From assembly GCA_019695185.1 (NCBI GenBank), contig JAIBAN010000002.1, positions 186,001 through 250,000 of the forward strand: a DNA stretch of 64,000 bases. Reading direction: 5' to 3'. The stretch is from Blastocatellia bacterium (lineage in GTDB: Bacteria; Acidobacteriota; Blastocatellia; Chloracidobacteriales; Chloracidobacteriaceae). The translations under genes and the position numbers were made by a program. Below the pieces are notes generated by a model. The model was not told the DNA's origin. It ran no database searches and was given only the letters and a program-made list of their open reading frames with translations. Within the stretch, counting starts at the first letter, position 1; each line of letters begins with the position of its first letter. Positions 18,205 through 27,765 of the stretch are shown here, in pieces.

Positions 18205-20292
18205 TTAGCCACGACGGGTTGGATTCGTATCTTCCCATTGAGGCAAGGTAAAAAAGAACGTGCTGCCGGTGCCCATGCCGGCGCTTTCGGCCCAAATCCG
18301 ACCACCGTGAGCCCGGATGATTTCCCGACAGATGGCGAGCCCCAGACCGGTTCCCCCAATGTGCTTGGTGCTGTGGCTTTGAGCGAACTTATCAAAAATC
18401 CGGTCCAGGTCTTCGGCGGCAATCCCCTGTCCGTTGTCGGTGACCGCAATCCGATACCAACCGCCATCACGAGGTTCAACCGCCAACCTGATAGAGCCGC
18501 CCGGCGGAGTAAACTTGACGGCGTTGCCAACCAGATTGATGAGCACACGGAATAATTTGCCCCGGTCGCCTCCAATCGTCCAATCATCCACCACCGGCGG
18601 GCAAATCAGTTCAATCTGTTTGCTCTCCGCCAGATTTGAAAGTTTGGACTGAATGCTGTCAACCAACACTGCCAGGGGTACCGGCTCAAACTCAAATTCC
18701 ATCTTGCCCGATTCGATTTTGGAAAGGTCCAGCAAATCATTGATGAGGGTCAGCAACTGTTCACCGCTGTCACGGATTTCATCAAAATAGGAACGGAGTT
18801 TTTCCCGCTCGGCCCGCTCAAAACGCTTTAACCCGAATCCGGCATAGCTCAAAATCCCGTGGAGCGGGGTGCGCAATTCGTGTGAAATGTTGGAAAGAAA
18901 CTCGGATTTCAACCGGTTTGCTTCCTCAGCCCGGTCACGGGCGCGGGCCAGTTCGGCTTCAAGCTGCTTATGTTCGGTAATATCCACCATCACTCCGTCA
19001 TACGCCACAACCGTACTGTTTGAGCCAAAGCGGGGGCGCAGATGGTCACGCACCCAATGGACCACACCTGTCTCCTGGTTCCGGATGCGGTATTCGGCGA
19101 CAAACTCGATTCCTTCCAGAAAGAGTGTCTCCAGCTTGCGGTCAACCGCATCCCGGTCATCGGCTTCAATCAAATCCAGGATGATATTTGGATTGGTGCG
19201 AAAAGCATCCACCGGACAACCCGTCAGCCGTTCAATTCCCGGACTGATGAAGAGCATTGTAAATTCGGGTTGTACGCTCCGGCTGTAAACCACTTCCTGC
19301 AAATTTCCCAGCGTGGCCCGATAGCGTTCCTCCGAAGCAGCAATCGTGGCATAGAGTTCCGCGTTGTCCAGCGCCATGGCCACCTGTTCGGCCATAGTGG
19401 AAAGAAACGATAAATCCCGTTCGGCAAATGGCGGGCGAACCAGCAACCGGCTGATAATCACCGAACCCAGCACCCGGTCACGGGCAATCATGGGAGCCAC
19501 AATGGTATGTTTGGGAGGCAGCAGACGGATGGCCGGCTGATACCCTTCGTGATGATGTTCCTCCCACGGCAGGATGGCAGCCTGACGCTCTTGTGCAATG
19601 CGTCCGCTTTGGCTTTCCGCAACCGGAATCACCAATCCTTCCACAGGTTTATCCGTCCCGATGGAATAGGCGGTCCACTCAATTCCTTTATGCCAGTCAT
19701 ACCGGCACAGCGACCCGCCATCCGCTTCCAGCATGTCAACCGCCCGCGTCAAAATCAGTTGCATAATGGTTGGGGCATCCAGGGTGGTGCTGATGGCGGT
19801 GCTCATGGTTTGCAACACCCGCAACTCTTCCGTTCGGCGGGCAATTTCCTCATCCCGCTCGCGCCGCGCAGTGATGTCACGCTGAATCCCGAAATTTCCG
19901 ATGATTTTCCCGTCCCGGTACAAACATCGGTGATGACCTTCAATCCAAACGGTTTTCCCGGTTCTATCCCGTTCCTGGGTGACCGCCATGGCAGTCCCGT
20001 GGTCATACAAGTGAGCCATATAGCGACGGCCTTTTTCCGAATTTGGGAAGAAATCCTTGAGGCGTCGTCCGACAATTTGCTTGGGCTCCTCCAAACCAAA
20101 CATATTCGCCATGGCCGGGTTGGCTTCGGTAATCCGCAAATGTTCAAAAGCAAAATCAAGCCAGAGCTTTTTTTCCTCCTCCGAGGCTTCCTTCCGCCAC
20201 GGCAGCCCATCCCCTTCATCAAAATACATGAAGTACATTCCATCCAGGGAATGGTCAAACAGGTTGCGAAGGTCGGCTTTGGTGGCAGTCAT
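18205..20292 (-). CDS. cytoplasmic PAS-GAF-PAS sensor histidine kinase
   Basis: 695 residues, with no membrane segment. Order: PAS domain with PAC-type end (residues 1 to about 130), GAF domain (about 155-310, with an acidic QAAILPWEEHHHEGY loop), a second PAS (about 320-440, ending in VHWVRDHLRP), HisKA (FLSNISHELRTPLHG) and HATPase_c (LVNLVGNAVKFTP-type N-box, TDNGQGIAAEDL, GTGLGLAICREI). It autophosphorylates on the H-box histidine in response to an intracellular signal, possibly a small molecule or redox cue. The receiver-kinase fusion directly downstream is the natural partner. ATG at 20292. The promoter region overlaps the AGGACTG repeat element. Confidence 0.92.
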   Translation of the reverse strand: MTATKADLRNLFDHSLDGMYFMYFDEGDGLPWRKEASEEEKKLWLDFAFEHLRITEANPAMANMFGLEEPKQIVGRRLKDFFPNSEKGRRYMAHLYDHGTAMAVTQERDRTGKTVWIEGHHRCLYRDGKIIGNFGIQRDITARRERDEEIARRTEELRVLQTMSTAISTTLDAPTIMQLILTRAVDMLEADGGSLCRYDWHKGIEWTAYSIGTDKPVEGLVIPVAESQSGRIAQERQAAILPWEEHHHEGYQPAIRLLPPKHTIVAPMIARDRVLGSVIISRLLVRPPFAERDLSFLSTMAEQVAMALDNAELYATIAASEERYRATLGNLQEVVYSRSVQPEFTMLFISPGIERLTGCPVDAFRTNPNIILDLIEADDRDAVDRKLETLFLEGIEFVAEYRIRNQETGVVHWVRDHLRPRFGSNSTVVAYDGVMVDITEHKQLEAELARARDRAEEANRLKSEFLSNISHELRTPLHGILSYAGFGLKRFERAEREKLRSYFDEIRDSGEQLLTLINDLLDLSKIESGKMEFEFEPVPLAVLVDSIQSKLSNLAESKQIELICPPVVDDWTIGGDRGKLFRVLINLVGNAVKFTPPGGSIRLAVEPRDGGWYRIAVTDNGQGIAAEDLDRIFDKFAQSHSTKHIGGTGLGLAICREIIRAHGGRIWAESAGMGTGSTFFFTLPQWEDTNPTRRG

Positions 20293-20301
20293 TTTTTATA
20301 C

Positions 20302-20424
20302 AGGACTGAGGACTGAGGACTGAGGACTGAGGGCTGAGGAAACGAAAAACATCTGTGTGGAATGTAAACCTGGCCTCGTTTTTGAATCTCAGCCCTCAGT
20401 CCTCAGTCCTCAGTCCTCAGTCCT
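20302..20424. repeat. inverted tandem-repeat element, AGGACTG type
   Basis: The left arm at 20302-20340 has five or more AGGACTG units, one variant. The right arm at 20388-20424 has the same units in reverse complement. They are separated by 47 bp of unrelated sequence, so the two arms can pair into a stem of about 37 bp. The right arm runs 15 bp into the CDF transporter gene and encodes its last residues and stop. Confidence 0.9.
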
Positions 20425-21315
20425 TTCATCAAGGGGTTCAATATGTATCGTGATATGTCGCAGGTTATACGTCCGGCGGATAACCTCCTCAACGTCTTCA
20501 CTGGTTTGGTGCGCCTGGCGCAGGTCGTTATGATTTACCAGAATGGTTAGTTCCACAAAACCGTTTTCACCGCGTCCGCGTGAACGCACTTCTCGGACCT
20601 GTGCCACCCCGGAAATACCCAAAGCAAGTGTTTCCAATTCGGCAGACTGAACGGCAACCGTATCCATCAACTCCGAACCGGCTTCGAGGACCACCTGGAA
20701 AGCACCATATACAATGGCGCACACCACCAGCAGCGCCACCACCCGGTCCACCCAGAGGAACCCCAGTTTGACAAACAGCAGCCCGCTCAAAACCCCAAGT
20801 GTGACATACACGTCGCTCATTGTATGCTGTGCGTCAGCAGTCAAAAAAACGCTGTTCAGCCGCTTACCTTGATAACGCTCGTAAAACACGACTGCCAGAT
20901 TGATACCCAACGTGCCCACCATCACACCAATGGTCAGAAGGGATATATTGACGGTTGGATGTGTTCCCTGCCACCAGCCGACCACAGCTTCACGGCCAAT
21001 CTCGTAAGCGGTAAAGAGCATCAGCCCTGAGATGCCAAACGCCCCGATTTGTTCGATTTTGTTGTGGCCGTAAGGATGATTGTAATCCGCCGGCTGGGCG
21101 GCAAAGCGAATTAAAATGATTCCGGCAATATTGTTGAGCGAATCCGTCAGGGAATGGGCGGCATCACTCATCACGCTCAGAGAGGACGCCAGCCATCCGG
21201 CCACTGCTTTGGCAATGACGACTGCCAAATTGGCAATGAGCAGCCAGAGCAGAACGTTTTGCACCTGCCGTGAAACCGGACGAGCCGAGGTAAAAGTTTC
21301 CTGCTGGTCTGCCAT
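20410..21315 (-). CDS. cation diffusion facilitator (CDF) metal exporter
   Basis: 301 residues, ATG at 21315. A six-helix CDF membrane domain carries two HxxxD metal sites, SDAAHSLTDSLNN in TM2 and ADAQHTMSDVYV in TM5, the pattern typical of zinc-exporting members. HPYGHNKIE follows TM2, and a cytoplasmic ferredoxin-like C-terminal domain lies from about residue 210. It exchanges Zn(II) or a similar metal for protons across the inner membrane. The C-terminus (ERTED-stop) is encoded by the AGGACTG repeat, so the original ending has probably been overwritten. The gene precedes the PAS/GAF kinase on the same strand. Confidence 0.92.
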   Translation of the reverse strand: MADQQETFTSARPVSRQVQNVLLWLLIANLAVVIAKAVAGWLASSLSVMSDAAHSLTDSLNNIAGIILIRFAAQPADYNHPYGHNKIEQIGAFGISGLMLFTAYEIGREAVVGWWQGTHPTVNISLLTIGVMVGTLGINLAVVFYERYQGKRLNSVFLTADAQHTMSDVYVTLGVLSGLLFVKLGFLWVDRVVALLVVCAIVYGAFQVVLEAGSELMDTVAVQSAELETLALGISGVAQVREVRSRGRGENGFVELTILVNHNDLRQAHQTSEDVEEVIRRTYNLRHITIHIEPLDERTED

Positions 21316-21418
21316 GAATTCCTACTTTCTCCGGAGTGATTCCTCTTCCACTTCGATTTCAGTTTGGATGAAGGCCATTTCTTTGACATGTTCCAGACCA
21401 TCATATCAAGAAACCACC

Positions 21419-22183
21419 TCAATCCGCATCCGGCGCAACAAAAACAACCTTCAACCGGTCAGCAATCCGGGTCAGCAGGATGCGCATTCCAGCGAGCCGA
21501 ACAGCCAGAAACCGGTTGTTCCTCAAAGATGGCGGGCAATTCCCAGTTTTTGAACAAGGAAAGGAAACCACTTCGGTCGAATCCTCCTGTGCCGTCTCAA
21601 AGTGCCGGACAGGGTGTGCCGGTTCCTTCTGATTGGCCAGCAAGGATTGTTGCATGAGCCTGGTTGCCTGTTTGAGAACCGAGAGGTATTCCCGAAATTC
21701 GTTCAGGGTTTGCAGTTTCCCATCCGGCTGGCCATTCAGGCGTTGTTCAAACAGCGGGTGCTGCGCCAGAAATTCACTGACTGAGGCCGGGTAGCCAGCC
21801 CCTGCGCTTCCTTCCCGAAACTGCTGGCAGAGAATGCCAAACGTGCTGTAGGTAACAACCAACTCCCGCAATTCCGCCGGGTTTACCTGTTTTTTAAGCT
21901 GTGGTGCCAATCCGATTTCGGTGATGACGGCTCCCCCGAAATCAAGCGCCGGAAAAACACTTGTATCGTTCAGCAAAAATGAGAAATCACCTGTTTTTTC
22001 AAATTGGGCCACACATTCACCGGCCACCCGGAGTGCCTCCCGTTTTTCCGTTCCCGTCACGGGCTCCTGGGCAAAGGCCAGTCCTGAGAGCAGGCAAACG
22101 GCAATCGTCAAGGCAATCCCAAGTTCAAACAGACAGGCGTAGCGCCGGGTCACTTGACCAGTATTGAAAGAGAAGCGTTTCAT
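21419..22183 (-). CDS. secreted protein of unknown function
   Basis: 254 residues. ATG at 22183 is chosen because GGGAG lies at suitable spacing; an earlier ATG at 22207 is possible. A long signal peptide is visible (LGIALTIAVCLLSGLAFAQ), followed by a mostly helical mature part with a few cysteines and no family motif that I recognise. It lies 30 bp downstream of another unknown gene on the same strand, so the two are probably cotranscribed. Confidence 0.7.
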   Translation of the reverse strand: MKRFSFNTGQVTRRYACLFELGIALTIAVCLLSGLAFAQEPVTGTEKREALRVAGECVAQFEKTGDFSFLLNDTSVFPALDFGGAVITEIGLAPQLKKQVNPAELRELVVTYSTFGILCQQFREGSAGAGYPASVSEFLAQHPLFEQRLNGQPDGKLQTLNEFREYLSVLKQATRLMQQSLLANQKEPAHPVRHFETAQEDSTEVVSFPCSKTGNCPPSLRNNRFLAVRLAGMRILLTRIADRLKVVFVAPDAD

Positions 22184-22213
22184 ATAATTGTTTTCTCCCT
22201 GTTTCATAAATTT

Positions 22214-23113
22214 TTATTTACAGACATAACTGATTTCGACACCCCGTTTGCGCAGGGCTTTCCCAACTTCAAAAGGGTCGGTTTTGTTTTTTTTGATTTT
22301 GTGGGGAATCACTTCGCCAAAGACATGTCCGAAAAAGCCGGCCAAATCTGTGGTTGGGCCGAACCGGTCAATGTCAATAAAAGCCCCGGCTTTTCCGACG
22401 CCAAATTGCATGGACTCGCGGGTGACCCATTGGCGGGCACCCCATTCATTCAAACCCTGGTGGTCATTGCCTGGTTTGTCATAAAGGAACCCCTTGTCTC
22501 CCAGTTTTTTGCGATTTTGGACGTGGAGTTCAAACTGCGGGCGGAGCGTTTTCCCGCTTTCGGTGTCAAACACCAGTTGGTCTTCCTGCACGCCACTGTG
22601 TTTTTCGCCCTCAGCCACATCTTTCAGGGTCAGTCCGTCAAGCGAAAAATCAAGCCAAACCAGGTATCCGGTAATATTCAGAAAGCAGGCTTTCTGTTTT
22701 TCCGTCAGGACCTTGACCCAAGGCTGGCGCTCATCCAAATCCCAATTGACATTTAATTTTTTCAAAAGCGACTGGCGGCCCTCGGAAAGGTCTTCCAGCG
22801 GAGGGAACATACATTGTCCCGAAACCGTGGGACGCTGGTTCCGGGTTGTCACAGGTATGACCGGCACATCAGTTCGTTGTTGATGGGCGCGAGGAAAGTT
22901 TGAAAAACCAGACCGATTGACTTGGGTTCGGGCCTCTTTCGCCCGAAAAACGTCGAGTCCGTTTTGCAGGTCACCCGGATGACTGCTCAGGGTACAGCCT
23001 TGTTGAATCCGTGTTTTGGTGACAGCGGGTAAATTGAGATACCCTTGATGGGTGTAAAAATCACGCCAGACTTCAAGTTCCGGAGTCCGGTTGCGGAGGG
23101 TGCGGTTGCCCAT
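22214..23113 (-). CDS. unknown protein, partner of the secreted protein downstream
   Basis: About 299 residues. ATG at 23113 or GTG at 23128 are alternative starts. No signal peptide or membrane segment is visible. It contains several aromatic-rich stretches (GYLVWLDFSLDGLTLKDV, QWVTRESMQFGVGKAGAF) and a lysine-rich C-terminus. I do not recognise a family. Codon use is slightly more AT-rich than in its neighbours. The two-gene unit with 21419-22183 sits between the SRP RNA and the CDF gene and could be an acquired cassette. Confidence 0.65.
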   Translation of the reverse strand: MGNRTLRNRTPELEVWRDFYTHQGYLNLPAVTKTRIQQGCTLSSHPGDLQNGLDVFRAKEARTQVNRSGFSNFPRAHQQRTDVPVIPVTTRNQRPTVSGQCMFPPLEDLSEGRQSLLKKLNVNWDLDERQPWVKVLTEKQKACFLNITGYLVWLDFSLDGLTLKDVAEGEKHSGVQEDQLVFDTESGKTLRPQFELHVQNRKKLGDKGFLYDKPGNDHQGLNEWGARQWVTRESMQFGVGKAGAFIDIDRFGPTTDLAGFFGHVFGEVIPHKIKKNKTDPFEVGKALRKRGVEISYVCK

Positions 23114-23313
23114 GACCTGATTGCTCACAGTTCAAGAATTTAATTTCGCCGAAAACGAAATCTATGCGTGAACCTAGAGCAACCGATGTGCCACAGAAAA
23201 ACAGCACAAAACGAATTTTTCGTTTAATTTCGAGATGAGAGCAAATTGAGGGATTTGAGTGGATGGAACAGTGAAAGTGGTCTAAAGGAAAAAAAGAGGC
23301 TGGAAAAAGGGCC

Positions 23314-23417
23314 AGGCCATCAAGTTTCCCCACGCACTCCGTACGACTCACTACCGTTGCTGCCTTCCGGCCCTGGCGGGGTTCGCAAGGGCACAGACGC
23401 GTGGGACCTGATGGCCT
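23314..23417 (-). ncRNA. ffs: small bacterial signal recognition particle RNA (4.5S RNA)
   Basis: Read on the minus strand, the apical domain CCAGGGCCGGAAGGCAGCAA matches the conserved SRP Alu-less domain IV loop (GGAAGG tetraloop side and AGCA asymmetric loop) that binds Ffh. Terminal sequences AGGCCATCA and TGATGGCCT pair to close a hairpin of about 104 nt, the size of the short bacterial form. A TATCAT box lies just upstream on the minus strand. The rest of the gap to hemB (23418-23622) has no further recognised feature. Confidence 0.95.
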
Positions 23418-23514
23418 GATATGATACCCGCAAACAAATTTAGCTTGCGGGCAAGTTGCGCACTATATCCCCGGATTGGTCAGTTGTCAATCATCTTTTC
23501 TTTTGAGGTCGTGA

Positions 23515-24606
<1,092 letters not shown>

Positions 24607-24639
24607 ACGCAACTGTAACCTGAAAATCAGGGGGTGGTT

Positions 24640-25191
24640 ATGAAATTGCGGCATTGGATGTGGTCACTGGCTTTGGTGTTCTGGACGGTTCTGGGTTCAG
24701 CCGCCCAGAATTTTGGCATCGAAGCCGGTTCCCGTATCGGCAAAATTGAATTGGGCATTTCCCGCACTCAGGTTCTGAAACTTCTGGGAAAGGCAACAGC
24801 CAGCTATGCCCTGGAAGACAAACATTACCTGGGCGACCTGTGGGCTGGAAAAGGAACGGGAAACAATGTCTGGGTCACATACCGCAACGGGATAGTGTGG
24901 CAAATCAAAGTCACTTCACCGAAATTCAGTACCACCACCGGGCTGACATCCCAAAGCTCACTTAGTGAAATCCGTCGACATCACAAAAACCTCACGCGCA
25001 GCCGTTTTTTCAAAACCTCCGGCGAAGGGTATGCGATTGATTACTATGATGATGTAGATGCAGGGATTGCCTTTGAATTCATCAACCTCAAAGCCAGCGA
25101 ACAACCAAAAGCCTTTGAACCCTATGCCATCATTGTCCATGAGGCAGGGGAAGCCGTCCTGCCTGATGACAGCGAAGAACCAGCCACATAA
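24640..25191 (+). CDS. small secreted protein, possibly SmpA/OmlA-fold
   Basis: 183 residues from ATG at 24640. Signal peptide WSLALVFWTVLGSAAQ. The mature start GIEAGSRIGKIELGISRTQVLKLLGKATASY has the 'I-x-LG-x-s-x-x-q-V-x-x-lLG' rhythm of SmpA/BLIP-like domains, but similarity is by eye only. The C-terminus is acidic. It begins 33 bp after hemB, so cotranscription is likely. An inverted tandem repeat starts at its stop codon. Confidence 0.75.
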   Translation: MKLRHWMWSLALVFWTVLGSAAQNFGIEAGSRIGKIELGISRTQVLKLLGKATASYALEDKHYLGDLWAGKGTGNNVWVTYRNGIVWQIKVTSPKFSTTTGLTSQSSLSEIRRHHKNLTRSRFFKTSGEGYAIDYYDDVDAGIAFEFINLKASEQPKAFEPYAIIVHEAGEAVLPDDSEEPAT

Positions 25192-25302
25192 GTTTTGAGT
25201 TTTGAGTTTTGAGTTTTGAGTTCAAGGGGAAACCTTCATTGGATGTGGAGATTTTTCAAGTTAGGCCCAAACTTAGAACTCAAAACTCAAAACTCAAAAT
25301 TC
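25192..25302. repeat. inverted tandem-repeat element, GAGTTTT type
   Basis: The left arm (GTTTTGA)n lies at 25192-25223, starting at the base after the TAA of the upstream gene. The right arm (CTCAAAA)n lies at 25275-25302 and ends 3 bp before the next ATG. The loop is 51 bp. The element fills the whole junction. Confidence 0.88.
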
Positions 25303-25305
25303 TCC

Positions 25306-25875
25306 ATGCGTATTGCTTTCATTCTTTTTGACCGCCTGACCGCACTTGATTTCATTGGTGTCTATGACCCGTTGACCCGTTTGAAATCGATGGGGTTTGT
25401 CCCAAATCTGGAATGGGATTTGTGTGCTTTGGCTGAACCCTTGGGTGATGACAAGGGATTGCGGCTGATTCCAACCCAGATTGGGAAATCCCTGGCTGGA
25501 TATGAGTGGGTGATTGTCCCTGGCGGTTTTGGCACCAGGGAATTGCAGCGGAACCAGGATTTTCTGGAGTGGTTGCGGACAGCAGCGGATTGTCCCCTCA
25601 AAGCCTCGGTCTGTTCCGGGTCACTGCTCCTGGGGGCAGCCGGTTTTTTGCATGGGAAACGGGCCACCTCACATCCAAATGCTTTTGGTGAGTTGGCTTC
25701 CTACTGTGGCGAAGTCTGCGACGCCCGCATTGTGGACGAAGGCAGTGTGATAACCGCCCGTGGTGTCACCGCTGCCATTGACCTGGGCCTGTATCTGACT
25801 GAAAAACACTTTGGCCACGAGGTGAAAGAGAGCATCCGTCTTCAAATGGATTACCCTTATTCTTTTCACCTTTGA
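25306..25875 (+). CDS. DJ-1/PfpI family protein (class I glutamine amidotransferase-like)
   Basis: 189 residues. ATG at 25306 directly follows the repeat; the longer frame would translate the repeat. The fold signature includes IAFILFDRLTALDFIGVYDPL and the nucleophile elbow with Cys103 (KASVCSGSLLLGAAG). ARGVTAAIDLGLYL and a C-terminal helix follow, matching the isonitrile hydratase/InhA branch of the superfamily. Substrate unknown; candidates are isocyanide hydration, deglycation or stress protection. It ends before a clear terminator. Confidence 0.88.
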   Translation: MRIAFILFDRLTALDFIGVYDPLTRLKSMGFVPNLEWDLCALAEPLGDDKGLRLIPTQIGKSLAGYEWVIVPGGFGTRELQRNQDFLEWLRTAADCPLKASVCSGSLLLGAAGFLHGKRATSHPNAFGELASYCGEVCDARIVDEGSVITARGVTAAIDLGLYLTEKHFGHEVKESIRLQMDYPYSFHL

Positions 25876-25910
25876 GGTCAAACTTCCAAAATTTCACCAG
25901 CCTTTACCAA

Positions 25911-25937
25911 CCGTGCCTGAGAGGGCACGGTTTTTTT
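25911..25937 (+). terminator. rho-independent terminator after the DJ-1 gene
   Basis: CCGTGCC / GGCACGG stem with a 6-nt loop and seven consecutive T residues. Nothing further is recognised from 25938 to 26128. Confidence 0.88.
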
Positions 25938-26128
25938 GTTTCCCCTGTCCTGTGGATTTCCACACAGATTCCACGTGATTGCCTTGTCCGTAGGGTTCGC
26001 ACATCCCCTCGTGCGACTGGTGCAACCGGCGTACTTCGATTCCCTTCCCCGACCGATACTTGCGCCACTTTTACTCCGGTTCAGATTAACAAATTTCGAT
26101 TTCAGACAAACAAAAAGGCAAGATACCT

Positions 26129-27742
26129 ATGAATCACAAATGGAACCTTCGAGACTTCTCCCAAATGACTCGGAACGTGGTTTCTCCCTCCTTGTTTCCC
26201 CTTTCAAAACTCTCCCTTTGGTGCAAACGACAATGTCAGCATCCTGCCTTTTTGTTTGGCTTTTTTTTCAAATCCCGACAGGAAACGATTGATAAGGTGT
26301 GGGCCGGGTTGACAGTTGAACGCTCCCTTCCGCCCTTGGTGCGAAAATCCGCTGGCATTGGCTTTTTGAGCGGTGTTTCGCTTCTGCTGGCACTCCACTT
26401 CGTAGTGACATTGCATCGGTTCGACTGGCCGCTGCTGATACTGGTTTGGGGATGTTTGCTGATGGGGTTGCCAATTATTTATAGGCTTGCCCGTCAGTAC
26501 ACCCGTCATTGGGGCAATCACAAGATTTTCCGACTTTCCCCAACCTCTCCTGAATCAGAACATCAGTCATTACCTCTTTCCCATTCGGTTTGTGCTTTTT
26601 TGCTGGGGGCTTTTTTAGGGCTTCGAATTTTTATCCCCACCTTTACCTTCCTTCATGATGAGCCAGCCTTCATGCAGTACGTGACCAATGCAGCAGCCTG
26701 CAATCATGTGTTTTCCACCTGTACGTTTCTGACCATGGGGATTGATGAAACAGAGCGCGGAATCGCTCTGGCAGTTGCGGCAGAGTACGGACAGGAAACA
26801 GTTCTGGATGCCCTCCTTTTCTGTGGCGTCTCCTCTCAAGCCAAAGGGTTAGCTTTGCTCAAAGCAACCGAACATGGCGAAACCCGCATTGTCCGGCGGC
26901 TGCTGCTGGGAGGAGCCTCTGTCAATACAGTGGACGGTCAACATCAAACTTCGCTGATGCTAGCTGCCCAATATGGGCATGTGGAAATTGCCCGCCTGCT
27001 TTTGAAAAGCAATCGCATCATCATCAACACTGGCAACAATTCCGGCGAAACGGCCTTGATGCTGGCTGCCAAATACGGGCGCAACGAAATCGCCCGGCTG
27101 TTGCTGGAAAGCTCTGCAATGGTTGATTTGGCTGATTCCAACCACGAAACCGCGCTCACCCTGGCAGCCAAAGCCAACAATACAGAACTGGTTGGGCTGC
27201 TGCTCGAAAAGTCTGAATCGCAACAATTTCCTGAACAACCTGTAATCGCAGCAGCAGAACGAGGTCACACGGAAGTTGTGAGGTTGCTCCTTAACCAATC
27301 AAAAACCGATTTGTATTCAGTTCCGACCAGCCTTTTCAAACCAATAAAAGCAGCGATTACTTCCGGGCATCACCTGACAGCCCTCTCCCTGCTGGCTTTG
27401 GCAGGAACTCCGACTGTCAAAGTTGATTTACTGAATGAAGCTATCAGCGACCCCTATCCGACTGAACCTGATTATCACAACTATGAAGTTATTCGTTTTT
27501 TTCTGAATCAAGGTGCCGCCATCAATCAATGCGGTTCAACCGATGAAACTCCGCTTATGAGAGCAGTTGGATGGGGAAGCCAAACAATGGTTGAGGCACT
27601 TCTCGAACAAGGTGCCAACGTCAATCAAGTCAACGCTTATGGCTCCACGGCCCTGAATTTCACCTCTGATGAGCGCATGAAGAAACTGCTGAGAAAATAT
27701 GGGGCACGATATGGAAAATCGTTGCCCGAATATGGTTGCTAA
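26129..27742 (+). CDS. membrane-anchored ankyrin repeat protein
   Basis: 537 residues. The N-terminal third is hydrophobic, with membrane segments near residues 72-95, 97-115 and 150-172. From about residue 210 to 530 there are ankyrin repeats of the TALMLAAKYGRNEIARLLLE type, with the best units at about 270-345 and 460-525. Ankyrin arrays bind partner proteins; no enzymatic domain is present. It sits 23 bp before the SGNH/MBOAT cluster on the same strand and could be cotranscribed with it. The extreme N-terminus (about 60 residues, Trp/Phe/Ser rich) is unusual, and a later start is possible. Confidence 0.82.
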   Translation: MNHKWNLRDFSQMTRNVVSPSLFPLSKLSLWCKRQCQHPAFLFGFFFKSRQETIDKVWAGLTVERSLPPLVRKSAGIGFLSGVSLLLALHFVVTLHRFDWPLLILVWGCLLMGLPIIYRLARQYTRHWGNHKIFRLSPTSPESEHQSLPLSHSVCAFLLGAFLGLRIFIPTFTFLHDEPAFMQYVTNAAACNHVFSTCTFLTMGIDETERGIALAVAAEYGQETVLDALLFCGVSSQAKGLALLKATEHGETRIVRRLLLGGASVNTVDGQHQTSLMLAAQYGHVEIARLLLKSNRIIINTGNNSGETALMLAAKYGRNEIARLLLESSAMVDLADSNHETALTLAAKANNTELVGLLLEKSESQQFPEQPVIAAAERGHTEVVRLLLNQSKTDLYSVPTSLFKPIKAAITSGHHLTALSLLALAGTPTVKVDLLNEAISDPYPTEPDYHNYEVIRFFLNQGAAINQCGSTDETPLMRAVGWGSQTMVEALLEQGANVNQVNAYGSTALNFTSDERMKKLLRKYGARYGKSLPEYGC

Positions 27743-27765
27743 CAAGTGTAAAGGAGCCCAACGAC

